Source: an uncultured Candidatus Melainabacteria bacterium
Lineage (GTDB): Bacteria > Cyanobacteriota > Vampirovibrionia > Gastranaerophilales > Gastranaerophilaceae
Assembly (NCBI GenBank): GCA_934747335.1
Contig: CAKVGS010000035.1
Coordinates: 1-18,847, forward strand
Direction: 5' to 3'
Length of the DNA stretch: 18,847 nt
Part shown: positions 5,911 to 10,989 of the stretch, piece by piece
Layout: every line of letters starts with the position of its first letter
Numbering within the stretch: the stretch's first letter is position 1
The notes under the pieces: model-generated
What the model saw: only the letters and a program-made list of their open reading frames with translations
The model's database searches: none
Told to the model about the DNA's origin: nothing
Position numbers and translations under genes: made by a program

Positions 5911-6864
5911 TTATTTTTTAGGATATGCCCTATAATATCCTGAAACTTTTGTTCCATCTTCACGAGTATAATCTTTTACATAAATAAGTTCCCCAATCCT
6001 AACCCGTTTATCAACCTCTTTTTTTGTAGGCATCGGAGATATATCTACCAAATTATCCAAATACAAATCATACAAAGGAGTTCCTTCTTCTAAATCATCT
6101 ATATTAATTTCTCCTTTATATAAAACCCTATTTTTTGTATCAAATATTTCGTCAGGATTATAATCATTATATTCAGCTCCTATTTTAAATACTGGGGCCC
6201 TGTCATCCTCAAAAATTTCTTTCTTATATTCAATGCAATTAGACAAATCTCCAAAGTTTTCAAGATTATGAGGATTCAAACCATGATATTTGTATCCTTT
6301 TTTGAAAGTATCACCTTCTTTAGATGCAGTATTTAATATTTTTGTTTTACCAATTTGATTATCAATATTTTTTACAAAAATACCGTCTTGAGCATTACCA
6401 TAATTTGTAATATTATCAGTATAATTTATTTCTATTCCATTAAAATTTCTAACTCCATATGCACCAAAAGTTACCGTTTCTGCACCATATTTTGCACCTA
6501 AAATTTGGGCTTCACTACCACCTAGAGAATGTCCTGTTAAAATGACATTTTTCCTTCCATATTCCCCTACGATTTTAAGATAAGCTTTTTCTGCATCTTT
6601 CATTTGAGAAGGTAAATCTTTAAGTCCCATTTGAAAATCATTTAAAATATCTTTTGTAGTTTCCTTAAAATGTGAGTGCATTTCTGTTCCACGAATAACT
6701 AATATTGCTTTTTCCCCTTTTGTATACACCTCAGAGTAAAAGCCATTTCTATAATTACTGTATGTTTCCCTGTACTTCCATCCTTGTGAATTCTGTTGGC
6801 GATTTTCTGGATATATTCTTCTTGATAAAATTTTACAATCTTCATGAATATTATAGTTAACCAT
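5911..6864 (-). CDS. Class-3 lipase-like alpha/beta hydrolase
   Basis: 317 residues. The serine hydrolase core comprises ILVIRGT (54-60, oxyanion strand) and DILNDFQMGLKDLP (72-85). The nucleophile elbow GHSLGG (111-116) gives Ser113. Asp160 in NYGNAQDGIFV and His199 in NPHNLENF complete a plausible triad in the order and spacing of the lipase class 3/Mbeg1-like families, which cleave acyl esters. There is no signal peptide or transmembrane helix, so it is cytoplasmic unless exported by a non-Sec route. The last ~20 residues (YVKDYTREDGTKVSGYYR) match a short 'YTR.DGT.V.GYYR' motif that I associate with phage and secreted accessory proteins. AAAGAAAGGA precedes the ATG. It is divergent from the membrane gene at 6899 with only 34 bases between. 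It could be an effector, a phage-encoded lipase or a housekeeping lipase. Confidence 0.7.
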   Translation of the reverse strand: MVNYNIHEDCKILSRRIYPENRQQNSQGWKYRETYSNYRNGFYSEVYTKGEKAILVIRGTEMHSHFKETTKDILNDFQMGLKDLPSQMKDAEKAYLKIVGEYGRKNVILTGHSLGGSEAQILGAKYGAETVTFGAYGVRNFNGIEINYTDNITNYGNAQDGIFVKNIDNQIGKTKILNTASKEGDTFKKGYKYHGLNPHNLENFGDLSNCIEYKKEIFEDDRAPVFKIGAEYNDYNPDEIFDTKNRVLYKGEINIDDLEEGTPLYDLYLDNLVDISPMPTKKEVDKRVRIGELIYVKDYTREDGTKVSGYYRAYPKK

Positions 6865-6886
6865 CGTAAATTCCTTTCTTTTGCTA

Positions 6887-6892
6887 TATTAT
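6887..6892 (+). promoter_or_regulatory. -10 hexamer, leaderless architecture
   Basis: TATTAT (6887-6892) lies six bases before the ATG at 6899. An overlapping extended -10, TGC TATATT (6882-6890), is also present. There is no ribosome binding site, and the upstream promoter elements would have to lie over the divergent lipase start. Confidence 0.4.
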
Positions 6893-6898
6893 AAAAAT

Positions 6899-7237
6899 AT
6901 GAATTTTTCTCAAAAATTAAAACAACTAAATCAAAGATACAGTTATAATCTATTTTCATTAATCGGTGTTTTTATACTAATTTTTAGGCTTTTTTGTTTT
7001 TTCACAAACAACTACACTTATAATTTTGCAATTGTAGATTACTTATTACTTCCTGCTTGTTTTTTGTTGAATTTTATAATTCTTATTTGGGAACAAGTTT
7101 TTCAATTAAAAATTCAAAAAGAAAAATTTTTAGAAAATAAAATCTTAAATTTTATAAAGATATTAGGAACTCTTATTGCACTAATCTATATAGTGCTAAT
7201 AACAGGTGTAATTTTATATGGAGCTTTATTATACTGA
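6899..7237 (+). CDS. Small three-helix membrane protein
   Basis: 112 residues from the ATG at 6899. An in-frame TTG at 6881 lies inside the presumed promoter and is less likely. Hydrophobic segments are at about 15-35, 45-65 and 84-111, the last reaching the C-terminus, with a Lys/Glu-rich loop (KIQKEKFLENK) before the third. No recognised domain. It faces the lipase gene head to head and the GNAT gene tail to tail with seven bases between stops. It could be an immunity or anchoring partner for the lipase, but that is only positional inference. Confidence 0.6.
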   Translation: MNFSQKLKQLNQRYSYNLFSLIGVFILIFRLFCFFTNNYTYNFAIVDYLLLPACFLLNFIILIWEQVFQLKIQKEKFLENKILNFIKILGTLIALIYIVLITGVILYGALLY

Positions 7238-7244
7238 AAAAGTT

Positions 7245-7628
7245 TTACCCCTTATACACAAACTCTTTCTCACCAACACACTCAAACCCACACCTTCTCA
7301 AACACAACTCCGACAAGCGATTTTGTGCAACAGCATGAATATCACCTTTGAACCACTTTAAAGACATTTTCAAACATTCAATATTCAAAAGGTGCATTTT
7401 TCGCTTCGCAAAACCATTGAGGTACAATTTGTTATTCTCATCCACAAAATAATAAATTGCCCCAATCAATTTTTTATCGTTTAAAAACAGGTAAAAGAAC
7501 GTATTATTGACTATAAATTCAAACGAGTTTGTGTCACAAATCCATCCTTGCACTTTTTCATACAAACGCTTGCACTCATCTTTATATACCCAAAACTCTT
7601 CATCTTTCGATATCAAAACTCTAATCAT
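7245..7628 (-). CDS. GNAT-like N-acetyltransferase, phage-type
   Basis: 127 residues. The layout fits a small GNAT fold: a central strand pair LFLNDKKLIGAIYYFVDENN, a middle strand KLYLNGF, and the C-terminal pattern AQNRLSELCLRRCGFECVGE, where an Asn/Ala helix followed by a 'CGF' turn matches the usual end of GNAT domains. The classical acetyl-CoA loop (R/Q-x-x-G-x-G/A) is not clear, so activity is uncertain. Proteins of this kind are often found next to terminase and portal genes in tailed phages, which fits the portal at 2307-4031 and the small terminase-like gene at 7878. GAGG lies nine bases before the ATG. Confidence 0.5.
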   Translation of the reverse strand: MIRVLISKDEEFWVYKDECKRLYEKVQGWICDTNSFEFIVNNTFFYLFLNDKKLIGAIYYFVDENNKLYLNGFAKRKMHLLNIECLKMSLKWFKGDIHAVAQNRLSELCLRRCGFECVGEKEFVYKG

Positions 7629-7706
7629 TATTATAACCTCACTGGTTAGGGAGGTGCAGCTGTTGGCAAGTGTAATCGAGCCTTACAAATGCGGGTGGGT
7701 AGTTTC

Positions 7707-7740
7707 GAGTTGAAAGTTGAAAGTGGAAAGTGGAAAGTTG
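7707..7740 (+). repeat. GGAAAGT-rich repeat, left arm of inverted pair
   Basis: A 34-base sequence of short GAAAGT/GGAAAGT units. Its reverse complement recurs at 7811-7844 with two mismatches, leaving a 70-base A/T-rich centre that contains no gene. A related stretch lies at about 2266-2299. Confidence 0.85.
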
Positions 7741-7810
7741 TATAAAATTTTGCCTTAAAATAATATTAGTTCAATAAAAAAGTAAGTTTATTTTTAATAA
7801 TATCTAAAAT

Positions 7811-7844
7811 TAACTTTCCACTTTCCATTTTCAACTTTCAACTC
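7811..7844 (-). repeat. GGAAAGT-rich repeat, right arm of inverted pair
   Basis: Reverse complement of 7707-7740 with two mismatches. The two arms could form a long hairpin (7707-7844) between the small terminase-like gene and the GNAT gene. Confidence 0.85.
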
Positions 7845-7877
7845 ATTCCTAAACCAAAAACTTCAACGCCACATTTC

Positions 7878-8177
7878 CTAAATTTTCCCTTCACACAACC
7901 CCTCCACTACATTAATCTTCGGCTCTTCATTCACAACCACATCATCATCCAAACCTAACGCCAAACGCTGCCCTTTTTGAACCTTACCGATAGCCGATAT
8001 CAAAAAATCAATCATGACAAGCGAATTTTTTGGTGCGTCTATAAATTCAAATTCTGCATATTTAATTTCTCTAGCGTATTCGTCAAGCATAAATTCTAAA
8101 ACACTAAGAGTTTTGTCATAAAACTCTATATGTTTCTGATTAACTTTCTGCTTAATATCTTCAACCTTTTTTGACAT
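7878..8177 (-). CDS. Small phage-type protein, possible terminase small subunit
   Basis: 99 residues from the ATG at 8177, preceded by GAAAGG. A longer frame open to 8234 would translate the hairpin repeat at 8193-8276 and has no ribosome binding site. The protein is mostly helical (KQKVNQKHIEFYDKTLSVLE, then a second long helix). A C-terminal stretch, IGKVQKGQRLALGLDDD, resembles the 'kvqkGqrlALGld' ending I associate with some phage small terminase-like proteins. The acidic tail that follows is probably flexible. The link to packaging is an inference from that motif and from the portal and GNAT genes on the same strand. The large terminase expected next is absent. Confidence 0.45.
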   Translation of the reverse strand: MSKKVEDIKQKVNQKHIEFYDKTLSVLEFMLDEYAREIKYAEFEFIDAPKNSLVMIDFLISAIGKVQKGQRLALGLDDDVVVNEEPKINVVEGLCEGKI

Positions 8178-8192
8178 AATATACCTTTCTAT

Positions 8193-8276
8193 CCCTCTTT
8201 TGGAGAGAGGGTAAAATTTCAAGTTGAGAGCCAACCTTTTTTAATGGCTTGAAACTTAGAAATTTGGGTGAGGGTT
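8193..8276 (+). repeat. Long hairpin repeat (type B), copy 1
   Basis: Outer CCCTC/GAGGG ends enclose nested inverted arms: AAATTTC/GAAATTT, AAGTT/AACTT and AGCCA/TGGCT. Two shorter relatives in the opposite orientation lie at 15756-15825 and 16821-16889. The CCCTC end also overlaps the GAGAGGG repeat theme. Confidence 0.75.
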
Positions 8277-8336
8277 CGAGCCGTAGGCAATATTTTTACC
8301 TCTTATTCCCCTATTACCTTATTCCCTTAAAAAAAA

Positions 8337-8413
8337 TACTGAGGGCAAGGGCAACGTATATGTACACAAGGAGTGTGTCACGAGAGAGAAAGGTGAAACA
8401 ATAGCCCTCAGTA
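8337..8413. repeat. 77-base inverted-repeat element or structured RNA candidate
   Basis: A perfect 10-base closing stem, TACTGAGGGC / GCCCTCAGTA, encloses 57 bases with an internal hairpin ACACA-AGGAG-TGTGT. It is not a tRNA: there is no T-loop or anticodon arm. It lies in the gap between the Cys-rich gene and the small terminase-like gene. That gap (8178-8479) holds only this element and the repeats on either side. Confidence 0.4.
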
Positions 8414-8426
8414 AGATAAAAATATT

Positions 8427-8468
8427 CTCCCCTCGCCCCTTGTGGGAGAGGGGTTGGGGGTGAGGGGG
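8427..8468. repeat. GC-rich GAGGGG repeat
   Basis: CTCCCCTCGCCCC..GAGAGGGG followed by TTGGGGGTGAGGGG. It is much more G/C-rich than its surroundings and belongs to the same general GAGAGGG theme as the 46-bp repeats, but with a different layout. It directly precedes the end of the Cys-rich gene. Confidence 0.6.
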
Positions 8469-8479
8469 CGTTAAGTAAT

Positions 8480-8851
8480 TCAAACTTCCTTAACCAACTC
8501 CCTATTCCCATAAAAATCGCAAGCATACTGCTTGATAACTTCTTTTTTACCGGATTTAACACATTTATTTAATCCAAACTTCCAACCAAACGGCTTAGAT
8601 TTAAATTTTGCATAATTAAACTCACGCAGAGAATAAACTATTTCATTTTTATGCTTTATAACTAAATCATTAGCATCAATTCCTGCAACTTTTGTAACAT
8701 TACAAACTCCGTCAAATCGCCATTCAGAAAGCTCGCTTACAGGCTTTCCGCAAATCGGACAAAATCCTATTGATAATTTTCTTGATGTAAATAACTCATT
8801 GTCCTTTAGATAATAAACGTCATCAGGACGAAATTGACAGCAATGTTGCAC
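8480..8851 (-). CDS. Small Cys-rich (zinc-ribbon-like) protein
   Basis: 123 residues with a GTG start supported by GGAGG seven to eight bases upstream. Two cysteine groups near the N-terminus, Cys4-Cys5 and the knuckle CPIC (Cys31, Cys34), could bind a zinc ion. The rest is a mixed alpha/beta region without recognised motif, rich in Lys and aromatic residues (YAKFKSKPFGWKFGLNK). It is the first gene of the minus-strand phage-type series (8851, 8177, 7628, 4031), so a phage origin is inferred from context. It might bind nucleic acid. Function unknown. Confidence 0.55.
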   Translation of the reverse strand: MQHCCQFRPDDVYYLKDNELFTSRKLSIGFCPICGKPVSELSEWRFDGVCNVTKVAGIDANDLVIKHKNEIVYSLREFNYAKFKSKPFGWKFGLNKCVKSGKKEVIKQYACDFYGNRELVKEV

Positions 8852-9068
8852 AATAATCCTCCGCTATTCTAATATTAATGGGCATAACTCGCCCTGTACT
8901 TTTGTGAAGATTTGTCCTACGCAGCGTTTCAGCTTTGTTTCAAAATCAAGTACAAGAATATACTACACTATTTTCAAAATTGACATAAGGATTGTAAAGA
9001 CTTTTTTACATCTAAACCCAGAATTCAATGTTTGTGATATTTTGGTATAGAATAAGGAGGCTGAAAGC

Positions 9069-10034
9069 ATGAAGGCTATTGTATTTGATAACAATTTAAA
9101 ATTAGATAAAAATTATCCGAAACCAATCCCGCAAAAAGGCGAAGCCCTAATAAAGGTAACACTTGCGGGGATTTGTAATACTGATTACGAAATTACGAAA
9201 GGCTATATGGGCTATGTTGGTATTTTAGGACACGAATTCGTCGGAGTTGTCGAAGAAGTTAACGACGAAGACCAATCTTTGGTCGGAAAACGCGTTGTTG
9301 CAGAAATCAGTTACGGATGCAATGACCCTGAATGCGAATGGTGTGCTAAGAAAAATTATCGCCACTGTCCAAACCGCCATACTTTGGGAATTTGGCATAA
9401 AGACGGCTGTTTTGCAGAATATCTGACAATGCCGATAAATGTATTGTTCGAAGTTCCTGATAATGTATCTGATGAACAAGCGGTTTTTGTTGAACCACTT
9501 GCGGCTGCGTGTGAAATTACCGAGCAACTCCATATCGACCCTATGCAAAAAGTTGTTGTGCTTGGTGACGGCAAGTTGGGCTTGACAACCGCACTTACTT
9601 TGAATGCGCAAAATTTTGATGTATTACTTGTTGGTAAACACCAAAACAAATTGGATATTGCTTCAGCGCAAGGCGTTCAAACAAAGCTTTTAAGCGAATT
9701 TAAAATAGAAAAGAAATATGATGTGGTTGTGGAAGCAACAGGCTCTGCTTCTGGATTTGAAACATCAATGGCATTAACAAAGCCAAGAGGCGTCCTTGTT
9801 TTGAAAAGCACGGTTGCATCAGGTAAAGAGCTTAACCTTGCGCCTATTGTAATAGACGAAATCACAGTTTTAGGCTCTCGTTGCGGACAATTCCCTCCTG
9901 CTTTAAGACTTTTAAAAAATAACAAAATCGACTTTTCGTCATTCATAAGCGGTGTTTATTCGATTGACGATGCCTTGGAAGCTTTTGAGGCAAACAAATC
10001 AAAAGACAATCTAAAAATCTTAATAAAAATGTAA
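9069..10034 (+). CDS. Zinc-dependent alcohol dehydrogenase (MDR superfamily)
   Basis: 321 residues, a cytosolic NAD(P)-dependent oxidoreductase of the threonine/sorbitol dehydrogenase-like branch. Catalytic zinc ligands: Cys36 (GICNTDYE), His55-Glu56 (GHEFVG) and Glu142 (VEPLAAACE). Structural zinc site: Cys84, Cys89, Cys92 and Cys100, with C-x4-C rather than the usual C-x2-C first spacing. Rossmann motif VVLGDGKLG at 163-171, then DVVVEATGSASGFE. Length is slightly short but complete to the usual NLKILIKM end. Substrate cannot be read from sequence; the protein resembles widely distributed 'MKAxxFD.NL' sugar/alcohol dehydrogenases. It has a strong AAGGAGG eight bases before the ATG. A -10-like TATAGA (9046-9051) lies just upstream, and a perfect TTGACA at 8980-8985 has only a poor -10 partner. 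Monocistronic. Confidence 0.85.
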   Translation: MKAIVFDNNLKLDKNYPKPIPQKGEALIKVTLAGICNTDYEITKGYMGYVGILGHEFVGVVEEVNDEDQSLVGKRVVAEISYGCNDPECEWCAKKNYRHCPNRHTLGIWHKDGCFAEYLTMPINVLFEVPDNVSDEQAVFVEPLAAACEITEQLHIDPMQKVVVLGDGKLGLTTALTLNAQNFDVLLVGKHQNKLDIASAQGVQTKLLSEFKIEKKYDVVVEATGSASGFETSMALTKPRGVLVLKSTVASGKELNLAPIVIDEITVLGSRCGQFPPALRLLKNNKIDFSSFISGVYSIDDALEAFEANKSKDNLKILIKM

Positions 10035-10058
10035 TAAAACGACATAAAACAAACAAAT

Positions 10059-10104
10059 CTTGGTCATTCCCTCCCTTTTGGGGGAGGGCTAGGGAGAGGG
10101 TTTT
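10059..10104 (+). repeat. 46-bp GAGAGGG repeat, copy 2
   Basis: CTTGGTCATTCCCTC..AGGGAGAGGGTTTTA, same length and orientation as 1125-1170. The inner hairpin is CCCTCCC..GGGGGAGGG. It lies 25 bases after the dehydrogenase gene and may help end its transcript. Confidence 0.85.
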
Positions 10105-10186
10105 ATAAAACTAATTAAAACAATACTAGAAGAAATTTGTAAAGCAACTGATGATATAACTTCTTAACATTACTTAACCTCGCATG

Positions 10187-10228
10187 TTGACTACCTACCT
10201 TGTTTATGGTTTCATAAGAACATAATAT
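10187..10228 (+). promoter_or_regulatory. rpmH promoter region
   Basis: The best pair is TTGTTT (10200-10205) and TAATAT (10223-10228) with 17-base spacing. A stronger-looking TTGACT (10187-10192) has only TTTCAT (10210-10215) as -10 at the same spacing. Either gives a short leader before AAGGAA and the ATG at 10258. Confidence 0.4.
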
Positions 10229-10257
10229 GTAAAATTAGCTGAAAAGGAAATAGAAAA

Positions 10258-10410
10258 ATGAGACGTACATTAGAAGGAACAAAGATTAAAAGACAACACG
10301 TAAGTGGTTTCAGAGCTAGAATGTCAACTCCTGGCGGTCAAGAAGTTTTAAACAGAAGACGTGCTAAAGGAAGACACCAAATCGCAATTTCTGGTAGCAA
10401 ACGTGCTTAA
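10258..10410 (+). CDS. rpmH: 50S ribosomal protein L34
   Basis: 50 residues: the Arg/Lys-rich L34, a component of the large ribosomal subunit that binds 23S rRNA. MRRTLEGTK, KRQHVSGFRARM, TPGGQEVLNRRRAKGRH and the basic C-terminus match the family along its whole length. AAGGAA lies ten bases before the ATG. In most bacteria rpmH is next to rnpA, yidD/yidC and often dnaA; here none of these follows, and a strong terminator starts 22 bases after the stop codon, so the gene is transcribed alone. The start and length are secure. Confidence 0.97.
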   Translation: MRRTLEGTKIKRQHVSGFRARMSTPGGQEVLNRRRAKGRHQIAISGSKRA

Positions 10411-10432
10411 GATTTAAAAAAGATTTATTGAT

Positions 10433-10464
10433 AAAAGGGCGACCTGCGGTCGCCCTTTTATTTG
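10433..10464 (+). terminator. Strong rho-independent terminator of rpmH
   Basis: A perfect 12-base stem, AAAAGGGCGACC / GGTCGCCCTTTT, with a three-base loop is followed by ATTT. It is the clearest terminator in the window. Confidence 0.93.
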
Positions 10465-10526
10465 CTATTAGTATACATATTTTTTAATAAATTGTATTAT
10501 TTTGTCACTATAAAATTTGCTGCGCC

Positions 10527-10597
10527 TCGCAATGACTGGGCGTTAAACTTTCAAGCGTGCCGTCATTGCGAAGGCGATTAGCCTGAAGCAATCCAGC
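10527..10597. repeat. GTCATTGCGA..GCAATCC repeat, copy 1
   Basis: The core GTCATTGCGA, a small hairpin (AGGC-GATTA-GCCT) and AAGCAATCCAG span 10562-10596. An inverted TCGCAATGAC at 10527-10536 faces it. A relative lies at 15708-15742. The rest of the 579-base gap 10411-10989 holds the rpmH terminator, a GAGAGGG fragment near 10700-10716 and the next promoter; I see no gene in it. Confidence 0.75.
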
Positions 10598-10904
10598 TTT
10601 TCATTAACTATTTTTTTTAGTCTGTACTATAAAAGTTTAATTGGATTTCTTGTTCTGACTAAAAGTTTAAAAATTTTAGATAAATTTATTTTAGATATTA
10701 GTGCCGAAGGCGGGAGAGGGTATTATCAACTATCACAAACAACAAAAATCATCCACACAAATATATATTAAATGTACAAACTACACTATATAACTAATTC
10801 TTTAGAACTATTTATTTACAAATCTTAATGTTTTAAATTTTCAAGCTATCACTTGCTTTCACGAATAAAACTAATCTTAGAGAATTACTTTTAAAACAAA
10901 AAGA

Positions 10905-10935
10905 TTGAAAAATTTTTATGTTGTTGGTATATAAT
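10905..10935 (+). promoter_or_regulatory. Promoter of the glucan phosphorylase gene
   Basis: TTGAAA (10905-10910) lies 17 bases upstream of the overlapping -10 TATATAAT (10928-10935). The transcript would start near 10942. Confidence 0.65.
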
Positions 10936-10939
10936 TTTA

Positions 10940-10956
10940 TTGGACATTTAGTCCAA
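10940..10956. promoter_or_regulatory. Palindrome at the predicted transcription start (operator candidate)
   Basis: TTGGAC-ATTTA-GTCCAA begins five bases after the -10 box, so it covers the predicted start point. Placement fits a repressor operator or a 5'-end stabilising hairpin. Alternatively TTGGAC is the -35 of a second promoter with TACACA at 10963-10968. Confidence 0.4.
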
Positions 10957-10989
10957 AAGTAGTACACAAAAGAAAAGGTTTAAGAAATT

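Noticed and set aside
8178..8234. 19-codon N-terminal extension of the small terminase-like gene
   Set aside because: It overlaps the type B repeat, and the ATG at 8177 has a good GAAAGG site.
8337..8413. tRNA gene
   Set aside because: Length is similar, but the closing stem is 10 bases, and there is no GTTCGA-type T-loop or anticodon arm.
8314..8562. Minus-strand open frame overlapping the Cys-rich gene
   Set aside because: It covers the GC-rich repeat and the 77-base element, with no ribosome binding site and no protein-like pattern.
9225..9946. Minus-strand open frames within the dehydrogenase gene
   Set aside because: The plus-strand gene has all family motifs; the opposite frames are by-products.
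10411..10989. Replication origin next to rpmH
   Set aside because: No dnaA, no cluster of TTATCCACA-like boxes and no rnpA; the gap holds only repeats, a terminator and a promoter.
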